From Terriglobales bacterium (GTDB lineage Bacteria > Acidobacteriota > Terriglobia > Terriglobales > Acidobacteriaceae): 55,713 bases of DNA. The position numbers and the translations under genes were made by a program. Shown one piece after another: positions 31,982 through 40,469 of the stretch (position 1 is its first letter; each line of letters starts with the position of its first letter). The stretch covers positions 1 to 55,713 of the forward strand of contig JAATEV010000026.1 of the NCBI GenBank assembly GCA_015655585.1, given 5' to 3'. The notes beneath the pieces were generated by a model that searched no databases, was not told the origin of the DNA, and saw only the letters and a list, made by a program, of their open reading frames with translations.

Positions 31982-32656
31982 ATGAAGGTGTTTTTTGTGA
32001 TTTGGACTGTGCTGCTGGCCGCAGTGCCGGTGGCGGGAGCGGCGCAGCAGGTTCCTTCCACGCCAGCGGCGGCACAAGCTGCCGGGCAGGCGACTTCTGC
32101 CCCAGCCGCAGCGCCAGCGCTTGCCGCGGAAGCTGCGGCGCCGAACTATGCCGGGCCGCTGGACCCGAGCCGCTACGTTATCGGCCCTGAGGATTCGCTA
32201 CAGGTTACGGTGTGGAACGAGACCAGGTTCTCGGGAATGGTTCCGGTTCGTCCGGATGGAATGATTTCGCTGTCCCTGATCGGGGACCTTCCGGCAGCGG
32301 GCCTTACGCCGATGGCCCTGGGGGCGGATATTGCCCAGAGGCTGAAGAAGTATGTGCAGGACCCGAATGTGACTGTAACGGTGCTGGGGGTAAACAGCCA
32401 GAGGATCTTTATGGTCGGCGCGGTGGCGAAGGTCGGGCCTTTGATGCTGACACCGGGGATGACGGTCCTGCAGTCGATCGTATCGGCCGGGGGGCTGACG
32501 CCATTTGCGAACTCAAAGCATATCTATATCTTGCGAAAGGTCAATGGCAAGGATCGGAAGGTTCCTTTCAACTACAAGCAGGCGTTGAAAGGCGATGACC
32601 AGGGAGTGACGCTTCATCCTGGAGACACGATCATTGTGCCAGAAGGGAAGTTATGA
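31982..32656 (+). CDS. Wza-like polysaccharide export protein (poly_export/SLBB)
   Basis: The start at ATG 31982 has GGAG 7 bases upstream and begins a clean signal peptide (MKVFFVIWTVLLAAVPVAGAAQQ), giving 224 residues; the open frame extends upstream without similarity. An Ala/Pro-rich linker follows, then the poly_export domain beginning YVIGPEDSLQVTVWNE with VRPDGMISLSLIGDLPAAG, and one SLBB-like domain (QRIFMVGAVAKVGPLMLTPGMTVLQSIVSAGG). It lacks a lipobox, unlike E. coli Wza, as is common in XrtA clusters. It is the first gene of the export operon and overlaps the next by 4 bases (ATGA). It forms part of the periplasmic/outer-membrane conduit. Confidence 0.9.
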   Translation: MKVFFVIWTVLLAAVPVAGAAQQVPSTPAAAQAAGQATSAPAAAPALAAEAAAPNYAGPLDPSRYVIGPEDSLQVTVWNETRFSGMVPVRPDGMISLSLIGDLPAAGLTPMALGADIAQRLKKYVQDPNVTVTVLGVNSQRIFMVGAVAKVGPLMLTPGMTVLQSIVSAGGLTPFANSKHIYILRKVNGKDRKVPFNYKQALKGDDQGVTLHPGDTIIVPEGKL

Positions 32657-33978
32657 AGCCTTACCTGTGCTTATCGCTGTTGTTTCTGGCGAGCGCGGTC
32701 TCGTTCGGGCAGGCTATTCCTGCCGGGGAGGCCTCGTCGGTGCCGAACCCCAGCGTGAGCGGATTTAATTTTCTGTCGGCCGATGGAGAGCTGCACTATT
32801 CCTTGACGGCCTCTGAAGTGGCCCAGTTCGGATACTCCGGAATCCGGGCGACGAGTACTACTGCCTTTTCCGCGAATGCTGCCTATGCCAACAGGAGTTC
32901 GATCCACCCCTTGTCCTTTCTCCTCGGGGGGGGCGCTCTTCTGCCGAACCAGAGCGGGCAGAGCGTCTCGGGCTTCACGACGTTATCGGTCTCGCAGGGC
33001 TATATGATGCGGTACTGGACCTTCAATGTCGGAGACTCTGTAAGCTTTCTTCCGCAGTCGCCTACGGTTGGCCTGTCCGGCCTTCCCGGGCTGGGAGATC
33101 TGGGAACGATCCCGACGGAGGGGCCGGGACAGGGGCCTGCCGGTGGCATCCTGACTATCTCGGGCAACCGGATCAGCAATATGGTGTTCGGAAACGTCGA
33201 GCGGAAACTTGGGCGGAATACGTCGATCAGTGGAGCGGGTACATGGAGCGTGCTCCATTTTCTGGATGATACGGCGGGCCTGAACAACTCCCAGACCTCG
33301 GGATCGGTTTCGCTGAATCATCATCTGGATGCGCGCAGCTCGGTGAACGTGAGCGCGGTCTATACGGCTTTCAGTTATAACGGCCCAGAGGCCGGTCCGC
33401 TGGCCCCGAACTTCAAGACCAAAGGATTGAACGTTGGATACCAGAGGGTTTTGACTCATTCCCTCAGCGTGAGCGGGTCGGTCGGTCCGCAGTGGGTCTC
33501 CAGCGCGAACGGCACCCTAATTCCGACGTCGCTGAACGTGGCTGCTACGGCGAATGTCGCCTATACGCGGAAGTTTACGAATGCAATGGTGTACTACTCG
33601 CGGGGCGCCAATGGAGGTTCGGGTGTGCTGCCGGGCGCTTTGTCGGACACGACGGGAGCCTCCGTGGGGCGAGAGCTTGGCCCGAACTGGGGAGCTTCCG
33701 CTTCTGTGGGATATTCAAAGAGCCGGGGTTTAACGCAGATTTATCTTACGAGCCCTGTCCCGGTCAACGAGATCTATCATAGCGTTTACGGGAGCATTCA
33801 GGTGACGCACCGCCTGACCCAGAAGTTTTCGGGCTATGCAAGCTACTCGGCGCAGAACCAATCGACGAACTATCCCAACGTAACGTTTACCGGGGGAAAT
33901 GTTCTGAGCGGCATATCGCAGACCTTCGGTATCGGGATCACCTTCAGTCCTCGTGCAACGCACGTGGGGCAGTTTTAG
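32653..33978 (+). CDS. Outer-membrane beta-barrel protein of the EPS operon
   Basis: A 441-residue protein with a signal peptide (MKPYLCLSLLFLASAVSFGQA) and many alternating amphipathic strands: SVNVSAVYTAFSYNG, LSVSGSVGPQWVSS and a last strand TFGIGITFSPRATHVGQF ending in aromatic F. It fits the outer-membrane proteins that replace the lipoprotein portion of Wza in XrtA clusters. The location between the exporter and Wzz genes, with 4-base overlap, supports a role as the outer-membrane secretion channel or its partner. A G8 homopolymer at 32926-32933 lies near the 5' end, where a slip would truncate it. The specific family is not certain. Confidence 0.72.
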   Translation: MKPYLCLSLLFLASAVSFGQAIPAGEASSVPNPSVSGFNFLSADGELHYSLTASEVAQFGYSGIRATSTTAFSANAAYANRSSIHPLSFLLGGGALLPNQSGQSVSGFTTLSVSQGYMMRYWTFNVGDSVSFLPQSPTVGLSGLPGLGDLGTIPTEGPGQGPAGGILTISGNRISNMVFGNVERKLGRNTSISGAGTWSVLHFLDDTAGLNNSQTSGSVSLNHHLDARSSVNVSAVYTAFSYNGPEAGPLAPNFKTKGLNVGYQRVLTHSLSVSGSVGPQWVSSANGTLIPTSLNVAATANVAYTRKFTNAMVYYSRGANGGSGVLPGALSDTTGASVGRELGPNWGASASVGYSKSRGLTQIYLTSPVPVNEIYHSVYGSIQVTHRLTQKFSGYASYSAQNQSTNYPNVTFTGGNVLSGISQTFGIGITFSPRATHVGQF

Positions 33979-33987
33979 GAGCTGACT

Positions 33988-35529
33988 ATGTTAGGTCATC
34001 GCGCACTTACGGTTCAGGATTACACGAAGATTCTCAAGAAGAGATGGTGGATCGTCGCGATTCCGGCGATTCTGTTTGCTATCGTCGGCTATGCGATTAC
34101 CTACTTCGTGAAGCCGCAATATATCTCGCAGGCGCTGGTGCTGGTGGAGCAGCAGAAGGTTCCTGAGAACTATGTGAAGCCGATCGTGACGGAAGACCTG
34201 AACGCCCGGCTGGCGACGATGCGCGAACAGATCCTGAGCCGGTCACGTCTTCAGCCGATCATCGAGCACTTCAACCTGTTTGCGGACGGGAAGGCGTCGA
34301 TGGACGATCGCATCGACCAGACGCGCAAGAGTATCGACATTAAGACCATTCAGTCCGACATCGCGAGGACGAACGGGGTTCCGGGCTTCTTCATTTTTTT
34401 CAAGGCGAACGACCCGAGAACGGCGCAGCTCGTCTGCGGTGAGATTCTGTCGCTGTTTATCACTGAAAGCCTGAACAACCAGGCCGCGTATTCAGCGGGT
34501 GCAACGGACTTTCTGAAGGGCGAGCTTGCCGATGCCAAGGCGAAGCTGGATGAGCAGGCCGCGGCCCTGGCGAAGTTCCAGCAGAGCTATGCGGGCAAGC
34601 TGCCGGGGGCTGAGGCGTCGAACATGAACATGATGACGACGCTGAACACGCAGCTCGATGCGGCGAACCAGGCCCTGTCCCGGTTGCAGCAGCAGAGGGA
34701 CTACGCCGAATCCATGCTGGAGTTGCAGCAGAGCCAGTCGGCGCAGACGGTGACGACGCATGGCGGCACGGCGGCGGCTCCGCAGGAGCTTCAACAACAG
34801 CTTCAGCAACTGATGAAGGAAGAGGCCGAGCTGTCGGGGCGCTACACGGATGAGAATCCCGATGTGGTGAGCGTGAGGCGCAAGATTGCCGACATCCGGC
34901 AACAGATTGCGAGTGCGCCTGCTCCGGTGGTGACGCCTTCGACCTCCACGCCGAAGCTTACGGACTCGATCGGAGTGCAACAGGTGCGGGCGCAGATTCG
35001 CGCGATCGATGCGGAGATTGCTCAGAAGAAAAAGGACCAGGCCGCGACTCAGGGGCAGTTGAGGATGTACCAGGAACGCATCTCGTCAAGCCCTGAGGTG
35101 CAGGCGCAGTATGAGGCTCTTACCCGGGATAACGCCACGGCGCGGACCTTCTATGAAGGTATTCTCAACAATATGAACCAGTCGAAGATGGCGACCGACC
35201 TCGAAAAGCGTCAGCAGGGCGAGCACTTCACGACGCTGGATGAGCCGAATCTGCCGGAGTCGCCCGCGTATCCCAAGCGTGGCGTCTTTGTGGGCGGCGG
35301 ACTTGGAGCAGGACTGGCGTTGGGGCTCCTGATCGTCGGCGTGCTGGAGTATTTGGATACTGCGCTGCGGAGCGAGAACGATATCTGGGCCTTTACAAAG
35401 CTTCCGACGCTGGGGGTGATCGCTTATAACGGTAGTGAACCCCAGGTAAAGGCCAAGCGGCGGTGGTTTGGCCTGCGCGGTCCTGATCTGACAGCCGATG
35501 CCAAGACGCTGGTGAATACAGGTGGATGA
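33988..35529 (+). CDS. Polysaccharide co-polymerase / chain-length determinant (Wzz, XrtA-type)
   Basis: A 513-residue inner-membrane protein. The first helix is at about residues 20-41 after the cytoplasmic motif ALTVQDYTKILKKRWWIV. A long periplasmic coiled-coil region rich in Gln/Ala spans about 170-400. A second helix at about 428-452 is preceded by the proline-rich LPESPAYPKRGVFVGGG. It controls polymer length with the Wzy-like protein and couples to the autokinase encoded two genes downstream. The cytoplasmic tail lacks the kinase domain, as expected when the kinase is separate. Its stop overlaps the ATPase start (ATGA). Confidence 0.92.
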   Translation: MLGHRALTVQDYTKILKKRWWIVAIPAILFAIVGYAITYFVKPQYISQALVLVEQQKVPENYVKPIVTEDLNARLATMREQILSRSRLQPIIEHFNLFADGKASMDDRIDQTRKSIDIKTIQSDIARTNGVPGFFIFFKANDPRTAQLVCGEILSLFITESLNNQAAYSAGATDFLKGELADAKAKLDEQAAALAKFQQSYAGKLPGAEASNMNMMTTLNTQLDAANQALSRLQQQRDYAESMLELQQSQSAQTVTTHGGTAAAPQELQQQLQQLMKEEAELSGRYTDENPDVVSVRRKIADIRQQIASAPAPVVTPSTSTPKLTDSIGVQQVRAQIRAIDAEIAQKKKDQAATQGQLRMYQERISSSPEVQAQYEALTRDNATARTFYEGILNNMNQSKMATDLEKRQQGEHFTTLDEPNLPESPAYPKRGVFVGGGLGAGLALGLLIVGVLEYLDTALRSENDIWAFTKLPTLGVIAYNGSEPQVKAKRRWFGLRGPDLTADAKTLVNTGG

Positions 35530-36464
35530 TGGCGATCTATAAAAAATTCTTCAAGCTCAAAGACAATCCGTTCGGGACGAGTCCGGACCCGAAGTTCCTC
35601 TACATGATGCCCCATACCAGGGAGGCTCTGGCCTGCCTGAAGTATGGCATCGAGGAGCGCAAGGGGTTCACGGTGCTTGTCGGCGAGGTCGGTACGGGCA
35701 AGACGACGTTGCTGAACAGTGCGCTCAGCTCGTTGAGCAACCGGAGAGTCGCGACCTCGTTCGTCTTCAATCCACGGCTGGATGTTCTGGATTTTCTTGA
35801 GTTCGTGTTGACGGACTTCGGCGTGGTTCCGACGACGCGGACCAAGTCCGGCATGTTGCTCCAGTTGAACCGCTGGTTGATCGAGCGGTATCGGATGGAT
35901 GAGACCTGCGTGGTGGTTGTGGATGAGGCGCAGAACCTCTCGTGGGAGCTGATGGAGGAGATTCGGCTGCTGACGAACCTGGAGACCTCTTCGGAGAAGC
36001 TGTTGCAGATTGTGCTATCGGGTCAACCGGAGCTTGAAGAGAAGCTGCGGCATCCGAGTGTGCGCCAATTGAGGCAGAGGGTTTCGCTCTGGTGCCGGAC
36101 GTATCCTTTGACGGAGAGTCAGACCCATGCCTATGTGGCGGAGCGGTTGAAGATCGCCGGGGCAAGCGGGCAGATCTTTACTCCGGAGGCGCTGAACCTG
36201 GTGCATCGCTACAGCCGCGGGATTCCGCGTGTGATCAACCTGCTGTGCGAGCACTCGCTGATTGTGGCGTATGTGGAGCAGGTGGAGCAGGTGACGCCGG
36301 AGATTGTGGAGGGAGTGGCGTCAGAGCTGGAACTGGATACGCAGCCGTTCATGGTAGCTCAGGCGTTGGGCGGCAGGGGATTGCAGTCGCCGCGGCACGA
36401 GAGCGATGACTCGGAATACATGGCATCTTTTAGGGAAAAGATGCCAGGAAGGCATGAGCGATGA
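35526..36464 (+). CDS. XrtA-associated AAA ATPase (ExeA/GspA-like)
   Basis: A 312-residue AAA+ ATPase. It opens YKKFFKLKDNPFGTSPDPKFLY, typical of the ExeA/TIGR03015 type. Walker A is GEVGTGKT at residues 53-60 and Walker B is VVVVDEAQ at about 128-135. The SGQPEL and RGIPRVINLLCEH elements match the sensor and C-terminal parts. This family is found almost only beside exosortase A-type EPS genes, probably powering or regulating assembly at the inner membrane. A second ATG three bases later is possible. It overlaps both flanking genes by 4 bases. Confidence 0.9.
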   Translation: MMAIYKKFFKLKDNPFGTSPDPKFLYMMPHTREALACLKYGIEERKGFTVLVGEVGTGKTTLLNSALSSLSNRRVATSFVFNPRLDVLDFLEFVLTDFGVVPTTRTKSGMLLQLNRWLIERYRMDETCVVVVDEAQNLSWELMEEIRLLTNLETSSEKLLQIVLSGQPELEEKLRHPSVRQLRQRVSLWCRTYPLTESQTHAYVAERLKIAGASGQIFTPEALNLVHRYSRGIPRVINLLCEHSLIVAYVEQVEQVTPEIVEGVASELELDTQPFMVAQALGGRGLQSPRHESDDSEYMASFREKMPGRHER

Positions 36465-37423
36465 GCCGAATTTACGAAGCACTGCAAAAAGCGGAGTCCG
36501 AAAGAGCGGCGGAGGGGCGCGGGCCCGAATCGCGCACGCCGTACCAGCAGGCCGGAGCCGGAGTCTTGTCGCAGGCGGTGAGCGATGAACCGGAGTACAA
36601 CAAGCCGGTTCCGGTAGCGCTTCCGGTCGATTTGCAAGAGACGAATGCCGCTCCTGTGGTGCGGAAGCAGGCGGGAGATGCGTTTGACCCGAGCCAGATC
36701 GTTCCTCGCCGGTGGACGCCGGTACTGGATCGGCTTCCCGCGCTTCTGGAACGTGGGGCGGCGGTCGAGCAATTCCGCAGCCTGCGCTCCCGCATCTATG
36801 AGCTTCGCGATATGAAGCCGCTGAAGTCGATCCTGGTAAGCAGCGGTATGCCGCAGGAGGGGAAGAGCTTCATCTCGACGAACCTGGCGCTTAGCCTGGC
36901 GCGCCATAAGAACAGCAAGGTGTTGTTGATTGACGGCGATATGCGTCGCTATACGCTGCACCAGTTGCTGGGCTGCGAGTCGCATCCCGGGTTGGCGGAT
37001 TATCTTTCGGGCAAGGCCAGCCTGGCGGAGGTGATGCAGCGGGCGGACCAGTCTCCGGCAGGCGAAACGGGGAAGCCGCTGCTGCCGAACCTTACGTTTA
37101 TCGCCGGTGGCAATGGAGGCGATAAGGCGGCCGACCTCTCGGGAAGTCCGCGGTTTGGCGAGCTGCTGAAGACGGCGGCCCCATATTTTGATTGGATTAT
37201 TGTGGATTCTTCACCTGTTCTGCCTGTCTCCGACGCGGTCAATCTGTCCCGGTATTGCGATGGAGTTCTCCTGGTTGCTCGTGCGGGGGTAACGAAGTTT
37301 TCGATCGCGCAGCGTGCGCAAGTTGAGCTAAAGGCCTCGAATCTGTTGGGGTTTGTGCTCAATGCGGTCGAAGATGCGCCCGAGATTGGCAGCTACTATG
37401 GGTACGATGCCAACACGCAATAG
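36461..37423 (+). CDS. XrtA-associated tyrosine autokinase (CpsD/BY-kinase family)
   Basis: A 320-residue cytosolic BY-kinase. The start motif MSRIYEALQKAE is typical of the XrtA-associated group. The variant P-loop is SSGMPQEGKS (residues 127-136). Walker A' is VLLIDGDMR (154-162), and Walker B sits in the DWIIVDSSPV segment. The C-terminus IGSYYGYDANTQ has a three-tyrosine cluster (YYGY) suitable for autophosphorylation. Cycling of phosphorylation with the Wzz protein controls polymerisation and export. Its start overlaps the ATPase stop by 4 bases. The usual partner phosphatase was not found in the window. Confidence 0.9.
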   Translation: MSRIYEALQKAESERAAEGRGPESRTPYQQAGAGVLSQAVSDEPEYNKPVPVALPVDLQETNAAPVVRKQAGDAFDPSQIVPRRWTPVLDRLPALLERGAAVEQFRSLRSRIYELRDMKPLKSILVSSGMPQEGKSFISTNLALSLARHKNSKVLLIDGDMRRYTLHQLLGCESHPGLADYLSGKASLAEVMQRADQSPAGETGKPLLPNLTFIAGGNGGDKAADLSGSPRFGELLKTAAPYFDWIIVDSSPVLPVSDAVNLSRYCDGVLLVARAGVTKFSIAQRAQVELKASNLLGFVLNAVEDAPEIGSYYGYDANTQ

Positions 37424-37441
37424 AAAAGGGCGAGCGAGACG

Positions 37442-38818
37442 ATGATCCGGCTTTTTAATGTTTATTACCCCACCCGTACCATCGTTCTCTTGATCTGCGA
37501 AGCAGTGCTTGTAAGCAGCTCGTTTCTGGTGGCGACGGCGTTGATGCTGGGGCCGGACACCTTTCTTGTGCTCAATTACGAGTATGGGGCGTGGAAGATC
37601 GTCGGTCTTACGCTGATTACTCTTCTACTTTCCTACTATTTTGATCTGTATGCGCCACAGCGGATCTCTGCGCGGTGGGAGAGTTACTTTCGCCTGCTGC
37701 TGGTTCTGGGATTTCTCTCTTTTCTGCTCTCGGCCATCATTTATTTTTTCCCTGATCTGGATATTGGCCGGTATGTGCTGCTGGTTGGCCTGTGCCTGCT
37801 TACGGTAGCGCTGGTTCTGTGGCGGGGATTGTATGGCTGGATGCTGGGTAGAAAGATGTTCCGGGAACGGGTCTATGTTGTGGGAGCGGGAGAGCGAGCC
37901 CAGACGGTCGTGGATCTTCTCCGAAGCCGCAAAGATGCGGGGATGGAGGTTATCGGCTGGGATGGCGTCTCGGAGGACAAGGCAGAGAGCAAGGAGAGGT
38001 TTGCCGCAGCGTTGGAGTCTTTCCGGGGCAAGGCTCCGCTGGTGGACCGGGTGATTATTGCGCTGGAAGACCGCCGGGGAGGGTTGCCGCTGCGTGAGCT
38101 GCTGAACCTGCGGTTCGATGGGGTGGTGATCGAAGAGGCTGGGGCGCTGCTCGAACGGCTCACGGGGAAGCTATATCTGGATGGACTGAGGCCGAGCAAT
38201 TTTATCTATAGCGAAGGTTTTCGGGTAAAACCGTCGCAGCAGATCGCCCGGCGGCTCGTATCGACGTTGACGGCGGCGGTGGGACTGCTGCTGTTTGCTC
38301 CCCTGCTGCCGTTTGTGATTCTGATGGTGCGCCTGTCGTCGCCGGGACCGATCTTTTTTAGGCAGACGCGCGTCGGACTGGGCGGACGAAACTTTACGGT
38401 CGTCAAGTTCCGGACGATGCGGACCGATGCGGAGGCCACGGGAGCGAAGTGGGCCAGCAAGAACGATCCTCGCGTGACGAAGGTGGGGATGTTCATGCGA
38501 AAGACGCGCCTGGACGAGGTTCCCCAGCTCTGGAATGTTCTGCGCGGCGATATGGGGTTTGTGGGGCCGCGGCCGGAGCGGCCGGAGTTTGTGCCGTGGC
38601 TCGTCGAGCAGATTCCTTACTTCGAGCTGAGGCACATGATCCGTCCGGGGCTTACGGGATGGGCGCAGGTGCGGTACGGGTATGGTGCGACGCTGGCTGA
38701 GACGCGGGAGAAGCTGGAGTTCGATCTCTACTACATCAAGCACATGTCGCTTGGGCTCGATTTGCTGATTATGTTCGAGACGGTCAAGACGATTATTCGG
38801 CGGCAGGGCGCACAATAA
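37442..38818 (+). CDS. Initiating sugar-1-phosphate transferase (XrtA-type polyprenyl glycosylphosphotransferase)
   Basis: A 458-residue protein. Four to five N-terminal helices (to about residue 140) are followed by a CoA-binding-like Rossmann domain (RVYVVGAGERAQTVVDLL), another helix, and the C-terminal bacterial sugar transferase domain with KFRTMRTDAE, KTRLDEVPQLWNVLRGDM and GFVGPRPERPEF. It would attach the first sugar phosphate to undecaprenyl phosphate. The length and architecture match the family accompanying exosortase A clusters. It is the last gene of the export operon, 18 bases after the autokinase, and is followed by a bidirectional terminator. Confidence 0.93.
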   Translation: MIRLFNVYYPTRTIVLLICEAVLVSSSFLVATALMLGPDTFLVLNYEYGAWKIVGLTLITLLLSYYFDLYAPQRISARWESYFRLLLVLGFLSFLLSAIIYFFPDLDIGRYVLLVGLCLLTVALVLWRGLYGWMLGRKMFRERVYVVGAGERAQTVVDLLRSRKDAGMEVIGWDGVSEDKAESKERFAAALESFRGKAPLVDRVIIALEDRRGGLPLRELLNLRFDGVVIEEAGALLERLTGKLYLDGLRPSNFIYSEGFRVKPSQQIARRLVSTLTAAVGLLLFAPLLPFVILMVRLSSPGPIFFRQTRVGLGGRNFTVVKFRTMRTDAEATGAKWASKNDPRVTKVGMFMRKTRLDEVPQLWNVLRGDMGFVGPRPERPEFVPWLVEQIPYFELRHMIRPGLTGWAQVRYGYGATLAETREKLEFDLYYIKHMSLGLDLLIMFETVKTIIRRQGAQ

Positions 38819-38857
38819 AACCCGATCCGGCCCATGGGTGGCGGCGGGATCGGGCTT
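38817..38857. terminator. Bidirectional terminator between convergent genes
   Basis: CCCGATCC (38821-38828) pairs perfectly with GGATCGGG (38847-38854) around an 18-base loop. The minus strand has a TTTTATT tract after the stem, so it best terminates the sigma-54 activator gene. The plus strand has CTTTGG only. Confidence 0.7.
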
Positions 38858-38873
38858 TGGGCGGAATGGTGGG

Positions 38874-40181
38874 TTAGTAGACGCGGGTGCGGGAGGAGAG
38901 AGCCGTTTGCTTGAGGGCGCGCTCTTCCGGTTTTTTTCTCAGATGCGGGATGCGGAGCGGGCGCGGCGGAAGCTCCGGCATTCCGGCCTCGCTGAGCTTG
39001 TAGAGCAGGGAGCGGTAGCTGATCTGGAGCCACTTGGCTGTTTTCTGCCGGTTCCAGCTATTTTCCTGGAGGACTTTCAGGATGATCTGCCGTTCGAGGT
39101 CCTGGGTGGCTTTTTTTGTGATGTTTTTGAGGGAGACGGGCTCGCTGAGGTCGATCTCGGTGGTGATGCCGCTGCGGGGTGGCTCGGGCATCAGCTCGGC
39201 GACCAGCGCCTCTTCGCTGCCGATGAGGACGTAGCTGCGGATGAGGTTCTCAAGCTGGCGGATATTTCCCGGCCAGTGGTAGTTCTGCATCAGGCGGACG
39301 GCACTCTTGGAAAGTAATTCCGGTGTATGGTGGAAAATTTTTGCATAGTGCTCGATGAAGTAATCGATCAGGAGGGGTAGATCGGCGATGCGCTGACGCA
39401 GCGGCGGCAGGTTCACGGTGACGGCATTGATGCGGAAGAGGAAGTCCAGACGGAAGGTTCCATCCTCAACCTGATTGCGAAGATCGGTGTTGGAGGCCGA
39501 GACGAGGCGGGTATTGATGGTGCGGGGCTCGTGGCCTCCGACTCGGACGAAGGTCCCGTCTTGCAGGACCTGGAGGAGCTTGGACTGTACGGCGAGGTCG
39601 AGACTGCCTACCTCGTCGAGAAATAAAGTTCCGTTGTGAGATTGCTCGACGCGGCCTAGTTTTGTGGACATTGCGCCCGTAAAAGCCCCTTTTTCATAGC
39701 CAAACAGCTCGGTTTCGAGCAGGGAGTGGGGGATGGCGGGACAGCTTACTTTGACCAGGGAACCTTGTCCGCGCATGGAAAAGGCATGGAGGAGGCGGAC
39801 GAAGATCTCCTTGCCGGTACCGCTTTCCCCTTGGATCAGGACCGGAACGTCGGTTTCGGCGACGCGCTCCAGTTTGTTCCGGACGGCCTGCATCGCAGCC
39901 GTTTTTCCAAAGATGATATCCAGCGGGGGCAGGTTAAGGGCAGCGGCGGATTCAGGACTCTGGACCAAGGTATTTCTCTCTTCAGGAATGAATGGCAGGA
40001 CCACAACTCTGCAATGCAATTCATAGAGCACGTGAATCGCCAATTCTTTGTTGACCCGGTTGAAAAAATAAGAGTTTTTGGTGCTGTGCGTAACTTCTGA
40101 GGGAAATTCGGCGTCGAAATAGAAGAGGTATGGCGGTTTTTTGAGAGGAAAAGCGAAGAGAGCTTCGTGTCGAGGGTGCAA
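38874..40181 (-). CDS. Sigma-54-dependent transcriptional activator without a receiver domain
   Basis: Up to 435 residues. The AAA+ core contains Walker A GESGTGKE at 118-125, the sigma-54 contact loop GAFTGA at 165-170 and Walker B GTLFLDEVGS, followed by an Fis-type helix-turn-helix (NRQKTAKWLQISYRSLLYKL). The N-terminal ~85 residues show no receiver, GAF or PAS domain. The start is unsettled: the frame opens with TTG at 40181, but TTG 39968, preceded by GAAGAGAG, would make a shorter protein with almost nothing ahead of the ATPase. It is divergent from a second sigma-54 activator and convergent with the EPS export operon, so it probably regulates EPS genes. Signal input is unknown. Confidence 0.88.
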   Translation of the reverse strand: MHPRHEALFAFPLKKPPYLFYFDAEFPSEVTHSTKNSYFFNRVNKELAIHVLYELHCRVVVLPFIPEERNTLVQSPESAAALNLPPLDIIFGKTAAMQAVRNKLERVAETDVPVLIQGESGTGKEIFVRLLHAFSMRGQGSLVKVSCPAIPHSLLETELFGYEKGAFTGAMSTKLGRVEQSHNGTLFLDEVGSLDLAVQSKLLQVLQDGTFVRVGGHEPRTINTRLVSASNTDLRNQVEDGTFRLDFLFRINAVTVNLPPLRQRIADLPLLIDYFIEHYAKIFHHTPELLSKSAVRLMQNYHWPGNIRQLENLIRSYVLIGSEEALVAELMPEPPRSGITTEIDLSEPVSLKNITKKATQDLERQIILKVLQENSWNRQKTAKWLQISYRSLLYKLSEAGMPELPPRPLRIPHLRKKPEERALKQTALSSRTRVY

Positions 40182-40306
40182 TTAAGTTGTATAGAAAGGA
40201 GATATTTTTCTCCTCGCTGAGTCCCTTTGTTTTGTGGGTTTGGAGCTGCATGGAGGGAGAAGTGGAAAACGTTTCTCCATCAAGTCGCAAAGTTCTTAAC
40301 ATTTTT

Positions 40307-40336
40307 TTGTAAAGTTTCCCAGAAACGATCTAGAAT
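40307..40336 (+). promoter_or_regulatory. Possible sigma-70-type promoter of the PrsR-like gene
   Basis: TTGTAA (40307-40312) and TAGAAT (40331-40336) are separated by 18 bases in the A/T-rich divergent region, about 130 bases before the start at 40470. Nearby palindromes (GTTTCCCAGAAAC at about 40314-40326, AGGAGA/TCTCCT at 40197-40214) may be control sites. This is a weak call. Confidence 0.3.
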
Positions 40337-40469
40337 TTGCTCAGGAAGGGTTGTGAGGTCTCCCCCTTCACAGCCGCTGGGTCGGGCAGATCCAGTCCTG
40401 GGTACGGTAGGGCTGTAAACATGGCGGGTTTGGGTGGGCGATCCAGACCAGCAAACTTAGGGGTATGGT